In this document: piece after piece, positions 51,801 to 61,159 of the stretch
Layout of the letters: every line of letters starts with the position of its first letter
How positions within the stretch are numbered: the first letter of the stretch is position 1
Assembly (NCBI GenBank): GCA_010645155.1
Contig: CM021318.1
Coordinates: 8,418,311 to 8,482,310, forward strand
From: Tigriopus japonicus
Taxonomy: Eukaryota; Arthropoda; Copepoda; Harpacticoida; Harpacticidae
Reading direction: 5' to 3'
DNA length: 64,000 nucleotides
Made by a program: the position numbers and the translations under genes
Notes under the pieces: model-generated
The model's input: only the letters and a program-made list of their open reading frames with translations
Told to the model about the DNA's origin: nothing
Databases searched by the model: none

Positions 51801-54800
51801 TTCAATGTCATTTTAACATTTTTTAATCCTTTCAATTTTCAAATATTTGGAACTCATATGGATGTCAAAAGATTTTTCATCAAATTATCCCTGTTTTTTG
51901 TGCAATATTGATCACTTTTCAGTAGCGTTGAGTTCAAACAAACTCGCTCTCTCATAAAACACGAAAGAACTGTCTTACAATCCTCAAGATAGTCACAAAG
52001 ACCAACAAGGTTAGAGGAAAGCGAAGGCATTCAAGAAAAAGTGGATTTTAAATACTATGCAAGAATTTCTCCTTAAAGCCTCATTTTGGAACTATGCATC
52101 AATTGTTCCAAAACTTATGATGGACTTATAACTCTATTTACAGGGAGCGCCCCTCAAAATCGGACAGAGGTTTGATAAAGGCCAGCAACGCCAATTTCAA
52201 TTTTAGCGCGAAGACCCCGAAATTCAGTTCATTGGCCAATCAATTGTTATTACGTATTTTGAGGGGATTTGGAGCCTCTAGCTGCTTCAGCAAGAAAAGC
52301 CAACCAAGAAAGATACCTGTAAAAAGATCATAACAATGTTCAAGCTTCTGTCAGGACCATTGCTTCAAGGCTTCTTGAAGCGAAATCAACCAGATCTTAA
52401 TCCAAGACCTTTGTTTTAATAATAATGTTTATTGCGACTCTTGGTCATGTCATGGCGTATTAAAAAAAGGATATTTGTATAATTATATAAAAATGTAAAA
52501 AAAGACATGTCAAAAGTTAAAAACACGTTAAAAATAGTTACGTAAAATCATGATATCATAGTGAGTTGACTAGAATACGTTCAGTCAGAATACTTTTAAA
52601 TAGGTTATCCCTGGTTCAGTGCACATGGAAGAAATGAAGTGGGGATTGACAGACAGTACAGATGCAGTTGGGTAGAGGTAGATGGTGAAAATCTTGGTTA
52701 TTGCAGTTGAGAGGGTGGGTCATATTGAACAAATCCTTCGTCAGTTCCGTCGTTGATGGAGTTGGGCGGAAAGCCGGACGAAGGTGCGTGACCGCCAATA
52801 TTCCGAAGGGATGTCGGGCCAAGGACAGTAAAGTGTTGTCAAGTCCTTGACCGGGAATGATAGCATGTGTCCAGACATCACCTCAGGAAAGGTCAGGTTC
52901 CTAACACTGTTGGACACTAACCTTGCCAGCCCGGTGGTGAAGGGCTCGGTTTCGTATATGAAATGCGTCCATGCATTGTTGGCATATTGGGGCACGCAGA
53001 GGTATTGCTTGAGAAATTTGGTGGAGGTGGCATCGGCGTATTTGAGGGTGGATTGAGCAGAGTTGGGAAGCCAGAGGTGAAGGCCGTAGAGGAAGATGGG
53101 GGGTGATGAAGGTCCGGAAGAGTTGAAGGACTATTGGAAGAGGGAGGTTCTTGATTGGAAGTCTATTGTGTATGTATCCGATCCTGGCCCTGGCCTTGGT
53201 TATTGCAAGGTTGAGGTGCTTGGTGAGGGAGAGTTGAGTGGTGAAGGTGAATCCGACATAGTCTAAAAAACTTGACGATTTCAATCGGACTATTGTTGAC
53301 GTGGAAGGAGGTAGGTGGCAGACGACCTTTATGGAAGACCATGGCCTTCGTCTTGATGGTGTTGACTTGAAGGCCGTTCTCTTGGCAATAACCGTGGAGA
53401 GCATTGATGGCATTTTGCAATTCCACGGCTGAATCAGCCTAGAGAACCAGGTCGTCGGCATACTGTAAGTATTGTATTCTATTGCTACTGATGATGGGGC
53501 CTTGGTGAGAGAGGGCTTCGGGCAAGTCGGATACATAAAGATTGAAAAGAATTGGCGATAGTGGATCCCCCTGCGGAAGGCCGATGGATGTGAAGTAGCA
53601 GGGGGATAGGTCCTCACCAGAACGAATGGAGCATTTGAGTCCTGCATAGATGTTGGACAACAGGACGCATATGGAAAGTGGAATTCCCCACAGTTGGAGT
53701 TTGAGGAATAACCGCGTTCGATCCACCCTGTCGAATGCTTTGGAGAAATCCACAAAGCATCCGTAAACTCTCCTGTTAGTGCTGATGTTCGAGTGCACAA
53801 TTTCGTAGAGGAGAGTGGCTGCCAAGGTGGTTGAGCGGCTTCTCCGGAATCCGAATTGGAACTCGGGAAGGAGATTCCTTTCCTCGGCCAATCCGGAGAA
53901 ACGGGCAGCTAACAGGGTGGACATCATCTTCATGAAGGGGTTTTCCAAGGCGATGGTCCTATGATTGTCTGGAATGTCCTTGGGCCCCTTCTTATGGATG
54001 AAGATGATGGTTGACTCCATCCAGTCTGGTGGGAAGAAAGATGTTTGGAGGGCGTGGCTGAAGAAATCTTGTAGGAGTGGTTGGATTTGGGTCCGGAGAA
54101 GTGAAAGTTGGAAGGGAGAAGTTTTATTAGGCCATTCTAGAGAAGAAGGTGGGGAGTAAAGGTTAAAGAATGTGGCTTCCTTGGTAGCAACCTTAAGGCT
54201 GCATGGACTAAAATTCCTGCAGAGCAGGTGCGGATCATTTGATCATGATCAGAGAGTAGATTCAAGGTCGTAGTTAAAAGCCTCCATGTCGAATAACTTA
54301 GTAATAGATCTGTTAAATATTGTTGGAATCAACATTATTTATAACACAGGCTTTTTGATTCGACGGCTCAGTTCCCTCAAATTAGCAATTCATCATGTCC
54401 GATTTTAAGTGGTGCACCCTGTAACCGAGGTGAATGATCCATATCCCTATAAAGCCGTTCATTAACCATCAAGGACCCTTTAAATTGTCCCCGATAATTC
54501 CATACCCAAACAAAACTGAAATAGCTTACTGTTCAATCGAGCTATGGTGATGAGGAGCTTCATTGTTTCACTAAAAACGACCATCAATGTGCTTGGTATC
54601 GGATAAAACCCGTTGTTGTATTTCTGAAGGCTAAAGGTCGAGGTTTGCTTGCACACTTCAAAGCCAATCAGAATGAACACTAGATAGAAATCAGGAAAGG
54701 TCAAACACGATAGTTTTTCCTTAGGGAAAAGTGATTGAGGCTCCAAATTTCTAACACAATTTAACACTGGCTCGTCTTCTTTCACACCTATCATGCTCAC

Positions 54801-54818
54801 TGCAGATCGACTGGCCAT
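45897..54818 (-). CDS. SLC35A-family nucleotide-sugar transporter, five exons
   Basis: Exons in transcript order are 54530-54818 (exon 1b), 46714-46889, 46490-46646, 46251-46421 and 45897-46180. All introns are GT..AG, phases match, and the joined frame is 1077 bp (358 aa), a normal length for SLC35A. These Golgi/ER carriers exchange a nucleotide sugar for the matching nucleoside monophosphate across ten membrane helices. A roughly 40-residue cytosolic N-terminus precedes TM1 (DFYLVFILIGFEVCKQ). Exon 2 has the family-like VPGLLYALNNN. Exon 5 has DSMGGLVVATVLKLMDNIVK (residues 281-300), matching the GGLVVA..KYADNI segment of SLC35A proteins, and a Lys-rich tail. The exon 2 sequence VPPGIWMVLCSFRTAITA suggests the SLC35A4/A5-like side of the family, but the substrate cannot be told. 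Intron 1 is 7.6 kb, contains a gap, a LINE and two opposite-strand ORFs, and a second exon 1 exists upstream. Confidence 0.87.
47022..47390 (-). CDS. Uncertain 122-aa open frame in the transporter intron
   Basis: This ATG-started open frame of 122 codons lies just upstream of exon 2 of the transporter, on the same strand and inside its intron 1. It is Ser/Lys-rich with a few Cys and no recognised domain. An overlapping plus-strand frame (47235-47507) is probably a shadow. Size is the only support. Confidence 0.2.
   Translation of the reverse strand: MSRKCRAPMKFGNVDVIGMQRSQHFAYGTIVDQGDFKLEWSSCCSNSLKRLQSDEMMSISQFGHLSERSKVHLVKSKKSLTFFGSKVFRFGELFHHQFVMNRVSPNVSMNNLSSSMRYSFGR
47877..48335 (+). CDS. 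Small basic protein with PP1-docking-like motifs (hypothetical)
   Basis: This intronless 152-codon frame lies in intron 1 of the transporter, on the opposite strand. It starts at ATG TCC TAC (47877); the frame stays open 12 codons further upstream without another ATG. The product is Lys/Ser-rich and apparently disordered. It contains KKKVTF, which fits the RVxF docking motif of protein phosphatase 1. Near the C-terminus, SILR is followed ten residues later by VRF, resembling the SILK-then-RVxF pair known from PP1 interactors. No family is recognised, no signal peptide or membrane segment is seen, and expression is unproven. AATAAA at 48738-48743 could end its transcript. Confidence 0.4.
   Translation: MSYTSLRSFNFPVRSLSNQTLTVSVVSKNGRRNITKNGPSFVPAKKKVTFPKRSIFGQNAANSGFSTTSKVSSVALKHSKVEATDSVLSKNAPIIEYNASKRQFQYHKPAGTMPSTSFKKSILRPASSGPKEPVRFYQTSSKSAQLSKTSSK
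48738..48743 (+). promoter_or_regulatory. Candidate poly(A) signal
   Basis: AATAAA lies about 400 bp after the stop of the ORF at 47877-48335, on the same strand. It is offered only as the nearest canonical hexamer noticed. Confidence 0.25.
48858..48920 (+). mobile_element. Solo left end of the CAGGGGTCGGC hAT-like MITE family
   Basis: CAGGGGGCGGCAACC, followed by two copies of GTGGGCCC, matches the left end of the MITE at 62213. I could not find a matching right end within the next few hundred bases, so this copy is truncated. Confidence 0.6.
48921..50026. other. Intronic DNA without a supported gene
   Basis: Part of the transporter's long first intron. It is AT-rich, and the minus-strand frame at 48761-49123 overlaps a transposon end and is not convincing. 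Confidence 0.55.
50027..50141 (+). repeat. Direct repeat left of the assembly gap
   Basis: This 115-bp unit (AAAATCTGCCAC to TAATCCAATTTG) is repeated with few differences at 50303-50419, immediately beyond the run of N. The arrangement suggests a tandem array collapsed or unresolved in assembly. Confidence 0.85.
50142..50302. other. Assembly gap (161 N)
   Basis: A run of N interrupts the sequence between two copies of a 115-bp direct repeat. ORFs drawn across it are artefacts. The gap size may be arbitrary. Confidence 0.98.
50303..50419 (+). repeat. Direct repeat right of the assembly gap
   Basis: This is the second copy of the 115-bp unit at 50027-50141. It ends about 60 bp before the start codon of the Ser/Arg-rich ORF. 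Confidence 0.85.
50478..50984 (+). CDS. Ser/Arg-rich basic protein (hypothetical)
   Basis: This 168-codon frame starts at ATGGGAAAGACG and lies in the transporter intron on the opposite strand. It is rich in Arg, Ser, Lys and Pro, with many SP sites (SVSP, AMSPTSPK, SSPQS, SSPQK) and an RSSSRSRSMKSMK run. The C-terminal third has four Cys (CNSRGSKCQKC, then LECF). The composition resembles DNA- or RNA-binding disordered proteins, for example SPxK-rich chromatin proteins, but no family is recognised. AATAAA follows at 51099, 115 bp after the stop. A 115-bp repeat and the assembly gap lie just upstream, so the 5' end may be incomplete. Confidence 0.4.
   Translation: MGKTHSRPVDQLHQRRSRSVSPFLRVPGQRDNGSEFQRNKRFFRAMSPTSPKLRYYQKRYSSPQSRFSNPQHKLHLKPAMSLSNLKSSPQKIHNRSSSRSRSMKSMKNSIDQCILKMEQPWCNSRGSKCQKCPSWTEGLECFVWSQIGETKSREMKRSFKKSKYFDNH
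51099..51104 (+). promoter_or_regulatory. Candidate poly(A) signal
   Basis: AATAAA lies 115 bp downstream of the stop of the Ser/Arg-rich ORF on the same strand, a typical distance for a short 3' UTR. This modestly supports that ORF being transcribed. Confidence 0.4.
51251..51344. repeat. Imperfect inverted repeat
   Basis: AAAGTACGTTTACTCTGTTT onward (51251-51291) is complementary, with four mismatches and a 10-bp bulge, to 51314-51344. Both arms share TGTTTATCC and TGTCCCA. It could be a tiny MITE or a hairpin RNA. No target duplication is evident. Confidence 0.5.
52600..54250 (-). mobile_element. Decayed LINE with RT and C-terminal region
   Basis: Reading the minus strand from about 54250, the frame runs through ATFFNLYSPP, DWMESTIIFIHKKGPKD, HRTIALENPFMKM, FQFGFRRSRSTT, motif A FVDFSKAFDRVDR, motif B GLPQGDPLSPILF and motif C YADDLVL. 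A stop codon follows directly at about 53436. The frame continues with VELQNAINALHGYCQENGLQVN, then needs shifts near 53275, 53100 and 52800 to follow YGLHLWLPNSAQSTLKYADA, YANNAWTHFIYETEP and a Cys/His-rich end (CICTVCQSPLHFFHVH). This is a different LINE lineage from the fragments at 43.6 and 60.8 kb. It lies in intron 1 of the transporter and is inactive. Confidence 0.85.
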
Positions 54819-57800
54819 TTTTTGAGACTGCCAAACTGATTTTGGCCTCCTTGGATTTTAACTTGTGGTCTCACCAAGTGCTCTTTGAATGCATGTTTTT
54901 CAGCTAGAGTCTGTTTGAAATATGGAGAATGCTATACACACAAGGCTCAAAATAAGCGTCCACTTGTGACAAAGTCAAGCTGCAGAATTACTAAGCAGTT
55001 AACATAAAAAACACAACTTGGTGCTTTTCTGTTAAAGGTGAACACCATTTCTACATGGTTGGTACTTTTACGAGCTCTTTACAAATAGGGAGGAATCAAA
55101 TTCAAGCACATATCAAGGAAAAAATAAGACGATAAATGCCAATGACACGAAAATATACGAATAAAGACTGAGACGAGAACTTCGTCACGATGAAAACCAA
55201 GGCATTCTGATTTTTTGGATTGTGGCTTTTTGTTTTTTGATTGAATTGAACGATTATGTTCTTCTTTTGTTAATAACGGAATTATTTATACCTCTCGAAG
55301 TACGGCATGCACTTGTATAATAATGTTCAGATCAATCCAATAAATAAACAAAGGGTTAAGCATCTTCAAAACTCAATGCAGATAAGACGAAAACTAATTG
55401 TTTTTTCTTTCTTCTTTCAGGATATTTCGATTGAGCAATTATGAATCAGATGATTTGCTCTGGTTTGCCCTTGAAGACTCATTCGATAAGGGGTCTTCTC
55501 TGAATGAAGATCAATAACGACAAAATTTCTCTAACTTCTCTGGTCAACACTCCAAGAATATCGTAATCTGTGATCTGGGCCTGGGCCAAAGATTTGGCAA
55601 AAATTCATTTAGGTCAATATTTACAACCTAACAATAGATTCGTCTTTGGGGACATTGGAAGTATAGAGAGGTTAACTCAACAGCTGACCTCCCTCTTTTT
55701 GGGTGTTTGGCGCGAGCAGCCTGAGGAGGTACATCGAGTGAACTCATTTCAATGAACGGAGAGTTTTTGCTTCAGATCCTCGGTAATTAACGTGATAGAG
55801 GTAAAAAAAAAGCAAGAAAACACCCGATTGAAAACATCTGAAGGCTTCGTGTCAAGTGCCAGAACAATCAAGCGAAGCAGGAAGTAGCGGAAATCGGATT
55901 CCACACATTATTGAACGAGTGGTTTCACCAAACTAGTTACCAAAGGAGCTAGCTAAGAGTTCTAAAAGATCCAAGTGAATGAATATCAGAGCTGGGCAAG
56001 AAAATAGAATTGATAAACCAACCTGAACAATGAAGGAAGAATCTGCTTAGCTGTTTTGTCGGTGGAACCTAGGGTAACGTCAAAAAAAGTCCAGTTTATC
56101 AAGTGTCAATGGACCATCCACCTTCCCGATTAACCATCTTTTGCCCTTCAAAGTCTGATGAAGATTCTCAAAGTTCTTTTGGTCTTTTAAAAGCCTTAAG
56201 TAATACTGAGAAGCTCCCATGAAGCCCCAGCCATTGACAATGATGATGTTTGAAAACTCCAAGCAGTTCCAAAGACGACATTGGGACACAAATGACGAAG
56301 AAATGCAATAATGATTTATGCTTCCAAATGTTGATCTGTTCTCAAAACCTTCATTGATATGCTTACATTAAAGTATTAAACCGAATGAGTTAGTGAGCAC
56401 AGAAAAGAACCTCCAGCCTTTGGATCTAATCGAGTTGGCATGTTTAATATTTCATGTACCTTAAGGTGAAATTCTAAAAATGTGATCCTTTTTTTGAATA
56501 ATCATTTATGTAATAAATAAATGGAAAAATAAAACATTGATGGGCAAATTTTCTAGTTTTACAATTGAATTCTAGAAATGGATTTATTCCCCTTGTTTTG
56601 GCATTAATCTTGTACTAAACTCGTACTAAAGCATGAGTACGGTCGAGATTGGCATACATCACTGCACTGGAAGCTTTTCCAATTTATTGCTCATTTCCGC
56701 AGGAATTACCTAGTTTACCCTTGATTTCATTTACCTCTGAAACATTGACATATTTGATTATTAAGGATTAAATCTAAACACTACTCATATTTGACACCCA
56801 TGCTAGAGCTACCTGGTAATATTGGCGACGAGGATCCACGAACCGCGATAACCATGCCCACCCTGGAACGGGGAGATGGGAACTCAATCCGCCCAAACTC
56901 ACCAAGACCTGCCTTTTCCACTGAGGTTGCGTTTTCACAGAAGCGGAAAGTATCTCTGGGCATATCAACACCCAAATTATCAAACAATATAAGTCTTTGA
57001 AAATTTAATTAAGATGAAAAAAATGCCCATGTTGTAACACAAAAAGTCAAAGATATAGAATTACATAAAACCCACTTAAAACACAGATATTTGAAAAACT
57101 TGCTTTTGAATGAGAAAAAGGCTACACAGGTCATCATATTTAATAGAATTCTGCAGTTTTAAAAATCACCTTTTGTTCCTGGTATTAATGAATAATGAGA
57201 AAATGTGTGAAGTTGGGTAGAATTTTGGATTTCCTCTTCTTTTTGGAGGGGGCCAAAACACCAAGCCGATTCTTTGGAGTTGGCTCTTTGTCTTTCTTTT
57301 TTATTTCGTGACAAAAGGATGCTTATAAGTAGGTTAAAAGCCCCTTCAAATGTCGATTTCCTGCTTTTTCCGCTACGAATAATGAAGATTGTACAGCCTA
57401 GGGCAAACAGCGCAGAACCGTGAAAGGTTGTGAATGGATCGTCAAACACTTTCCGTTCTAGAGCTCAACGTCATCTCGTCTATTGTGGAGTGTAGCCTTA
57501 GATCAATTATAATCCCTAGATAGCGTGCAAGCTTTAGTCTGGCTGATTTGGCAAGCAGGGCAGAATGCGTTGAATTCATGAGGAAAATGTCTCCATCACA
57601 ACTGTTGAGCGGAGAGTTAGTGTGACCAAACATGCAAATCAAGACCAACTTTTCAAAACTCGTTCTTGAAGACTCAAGTTAGTTTTTGTCCATATATGCA
57701 TGGATTAACCCTACATAACGCAAAAGCTTAAATTTGTGTTCTTCCCACCAATGACTTATTCAACGTATTTGCAAAATAGTTCTTAGTTGTAGTATTCAAA

Positions 57801-58371
57801 TCCATGGCACGGTCACCTAGTGACATCTTTGGTTCTTTCAAGAAAGTGACCACTAGCAATAACAAAAAATGACCCAAAAACTGAAAAACATGTTTTGTCG
57901 TTGTAGTAAAAACATGGGAGACCGGGAGAACGGTGGACAAGTTTATTCGGAGAATAACGTAGGAGAATGGACGTTAGATGAACAGAACGACAGGTTTATA
58001 TAGGAAGGAGGAACGCACAATAAGAGGAATGAAGGAGAGCACAGACACGATTTTCAGATACACAACACATTCTCAATTTTGTGCAAGATATTGGTCTGAA
58101 GGAGCTCAGTTTTGACTAATTTCCAAGAACAGAAAGCATCATTATAAAAATGAATGGCAGGAAAATGAGTGCTATCTAATGCTGCAACAATGTTCTGAAA
58201 TGATGTTTGCTATCAAACACCTATTTCTATCGTTTTTTAGCAATTTCGTTCAAATTCACTGCAGAGCCGCACCGTTTTAAGGGCCTCATTGGGCTACGCG
58301 TCAGCTGAAGTTCGCGTCCTGTGGTGAGAGGTTCCTGCCTTAACCGGAGTTGTAATGGACGTTGTCGATGT
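54819..58371. other. Between the two alternative first exons: no supported gene
   Basis: I looked specifically for a second copy of transporter exons 2-5 here and found none. Minus-strand frames at 56781-56987 and 57159-57648 are coding-like in places but unassigned. Confidence 0.6.
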
Positions 58372-58378
58372 ACCAAGA

Positions 58379-59201
58379 CAAGGAGGACGGGATTACGTGG
58401 AGTGGGATCGAGCGAGGGCGCGTTACTGCGTTGGTGTGAATTTTCCTGGGTGATAGCCTAGAGTTAATGAAGAAATCCAATATAATTCGGATTAATGTCG
58501 TTTTATTGACATAAGTCATAAAACAAAAGTCCACAAGGATTCAATGAGCAATCATTTGATGCCCAATTGATGTCTCTCAAAGAATTCAAACTGTGTTGTT
58601 TCATTGTGTTAAGTCAAATATCTTCACACTTCTGATCTACTGACTTGCTTTGTGATAGTGATTGTCCATGTTTTGTTGAAAGCAACTTTGTTTTTATCAT
58701 TGGGATAGTTCAAGGACATTCTTCTCTTTGTACAATGATATGAATGTTCTTCTCTGTCTCTGTTTTTAGCACTTAATTGGGGTTCTAAAGCCAAAAGAAG
58801 ACTGTAAAATGTTGAATAAAGATTCAAAGAAGATTTTTTTAGCATTCTACAGAGAGAAAAATGCCCTTAAACAACCCCAATGATAAAAATCACGTTGCTT
58901 TCAACATCAGGTGGACAATCACTATCACAAAGCAAGTCAGTAGATCAGGAGTTTGAAGATATTTGACTTAACACAATGAAACAACACAGTTTGAATTCTT
59001 TGAGAGACATCAATTGGGCATCAAATGATTGCTCATTGAATCCTTGTGGACTTTTGTTTTATGACTTATGTCAATAAAACGACATTAATCCGAATTATAT
59101 TGAATTTCTTCATTAACTCCAGGCTATCACGCAGGAAAATTCACACCAACGCAGTAACGCGCCCTCGCTTGATCCCACTCCACGTAATACCGTCCTCCTT
59201 G
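58379..59201. mobile_element. Fold-back element, copy B (823 bp)
   Basis: This is the same family as the element at 44830-45597: ends CAAGGAGGACGG...CCGTCCTCCTTG, arms of about 350 bp, and a spacer matching the spacer of copy A in reverse complement. So the two copies are inserted in opposite orientation. The flanks are a perfect 7-bp target duplication ACCAAGA (58372-58378 and 59202-59208). It sits between the two alternative first exons of the transporter. No transposase is encoded. Confidence 0.88.
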
Positions 59202-59833
59202 ACCAAGACTACAAACCTTAGGTGAGTTGTTAGGACACCAAGAAGTACGCGTATACTCGAACATAATTGATAAACTACTGTGTTGTATCCCTTCTCTCAT
59301 TTACTAATTTCTAATAAATTTCCTTATTCCTCGATCGCCAATTGAGTGTTGGATTGGATCTAACAATAAACAATAATGTTATGGCGTTTTTCAAGCTTAC
59401 TTTGCTTTTACAACACATATTAGGTCATATGTTTTGTGTTTGGAGATTCATGCTTTGAAGCATACTTCATACAGCGACTTCCATCCTTTCTGCGTCTTTT
59501 TAGCGTTTTCAGGCTTCTAAAATGACGCCATATGAATGTCAGCTTCTACGTTTTAGATGTTTAACCAAAATTTGGTAAGAAATGCTCTAGAAGGCTTAGC
59601 ATACGCTTGAAGTCAATAATGGAAGCATGCTTGCAGCATGCCTTAGTGCAGACAAAACATATGAGCTAATATGTGATTTTAGAATTGTAAAAACTGGATT
59701 CCAAACTTTGTGAAGGGTAAGTCTTTGCGACAGGATAAATACAGACCGATAATTGGAATTCTCAAGTGGGTAAAATTTACATTAAAACCAGGCAATAAAT
59801 CTAATGAAAAACATTTGATTGTATGGTACTTAC

Positions 59834-60122
59834 TTTTTAGGCGAACGACGGTTATTACAAGTTTGGCTAACTCACTAAAGACAACCATCAACGTGCTTGG
59901 TATTGGATAGTGTCCATTGTTTAATTCATGAAGGCTAAAAGTCGCCGTTTGCTTACAAACTTCAAAACCAATTAGGCTCAAGACAAGGTAGAAATCAGAA
60001 TAGACTGGCCACGATGATTCTTTCGTAAAAAGATTGACACGAGGTTTCAAGTTTTCCACACACTTTGGTACTGGAACGTCTTCTCCTACTTCCACGATGC
60101 ACAAACTTCTTCGCTTGGCCAT
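59834..60122 (-). CDS. Alternative first exon (1a) of the SLC35A-family transporter
   Basis: The exon starts at an ATG in context acaaaaATGGCC and ends at AAAA|GTAAGT. It encodes 96 residues plus one base. Its length (289 bp) and exit phase equal those of exon 1b at 54530-54818. The proteins align without gaps: both contain LIGFEVCKQ(T), TFSL, YPIPSTLMVVFSE and a closing R-L. The cytosolic N-termini differ strongly. I found no second set of exons 2-5 between 54.8 and 59.8 kb, so this exon probably splices to the shared exon 2 at 46889, which restores an AAA Lys codon. It could instead be an orphaned half of a tandem gene duplicate. Confidence 0.78.
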
Positions 60123-60788
60123 TTTTGTGCCTTTGAGCGCAGTTTTTGAACACTAAACAATGTTATAATTATTTCTGAAACTAAGCCTTTTGCAGTCCAT
60201 GTCTTCTGTTTTGTTCGACCAGAAGTGAATGCAAATATTTTAATCAACAATTAATGGAAACGATTTGCACTTGTAGGAATAAGTGCATCATCAAGTGTTT
60301 GAGGAAAATTTGAATCAGTCGACCATTTTCATTGCACTCGAATTCTAGATAAACATGAATTCTGTGAGTTGTGAAATGTATTCCATGTAGCTGATTCTAT
60401 CTACTTCAACCAAAAATATGAGGAAACAGTCCATTATGCAAGTGTCATCTTTACCAAAAAAAAGAATTGCTTTCTGAAATACTGTAGTTCTTCCCATAAA
60501 ATACCCAAACGAATATAACAACCAAATAACCTTTTTTTACTTCATTTACCACTCGATGGACTCCACAAAGCTCGCCACTTAAAACAGTTTGAGGTAAAAT
60601 GTTGAGGACATTAGGAAGCTCATAGGAGCAACGTGATGTATGTTGTGATCGTAGTTTCGACCGAAATTTAGGGCAAAATATCGGGTGGTTAGGTTTCAGT
60701 TTCGGTTATACCTACTGTAACTAAAACCAGATGGGAGCTAAAAAAATGTGGGTTTTTTATTAAAAAAATAAAAATAAAAAACTGCCAT

Positions 60789-60836
60789 CACTCATGAAAC
60801 TATCAGTTTTGAAACGGATTGATAGTTTCATGAGTG
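60789..60836. repeat. Perfect 17-bp inverted repeat (hairpin)
   Basis: CACTCATGAAACTATCA (60789-60805) and its exact complement (60820-60836) enclose a 14-bp loop. It marks the left edge of the LINE RT fragment. Confidence 0.85.
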
Positions 60837-61045
60837 CTAGGAAGCAAACTGGATCAAGGTTGAAGGATCATTCAGTGGTATGTACGATGTCAAGTCAGGT
60901 GTTTCAAAAGGTTCAATTTTATATCCGCTTCTGTTTATTCTCTTTATTACTCCTCTCCAGAAGTTTAGTACAAAGGCCAGTATTTCTTCATATGCTGATG
61001 ACACAAAATTAATTTGTGGAAGGAGTGGCTGGGAGATTGTAGGTA
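60789..61045 (+). mobile_element. LINE reverse-transcriptase fragment (3' half of RT), frameshifted
   Basis: Two overlapping frames together read as the middle of a non-LTR RT. SFMSARKQ in the first frame is followed, after a frame change near 60878, by YDVKSGVSKGSILYPLLFI (motif B region) and SYADDTKL (motif C, YADD at 60991-61002). Similarity ends soon after. It starts about where the fragment at 43.6-44.2 kb stops, so the two could be complementary parts of one family. The frameshift and truncation make it non-functional. Confidence 0.8.
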
Positions 61046-61158
61046 AAAAGGTCACAAACAACACGGTCCCAAGTAAATAGGTCACAGTAAAACGGTCACG
61101 AGGAAAAAAGTCACAGGGTAAAACAGTCAGAGTAAAAAGGCCACGGTAAAAAATCCAT
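61042..61158 (+). repeat. Degenerate tandem repeat, unit about 15 bp
   Basis: About eight degraded units of the form GTAAAAMGGTCACR follow one another directly after the LINE RT fragment. They may be the element's 3' repeat tail, as some LINEs end in short tandem repeats, or an independent minisatellite. Confidence 0.7.
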
Positions 61159-61159
61159 A

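Noticed and set aside
55570..55755. 61-codon plus-strand ORF with a plausible acceptor (TTTCAG) about 140 bp upstream
   Set aside because: Frame broken by stops after the acceptor and no domain identified; too weak to call an exon.
56781..56987. Minus-strand 68-codon frame that looks faintly coding
   Set aside because: Tested as a possible transporter exon; it has no similarity to SLC35A segments and no matching splice phases.
57159..57648. Two adjoining minus-strand frames
   Set aside because: Tested as exons of the transporter or a LINE tail; no motif supports either.
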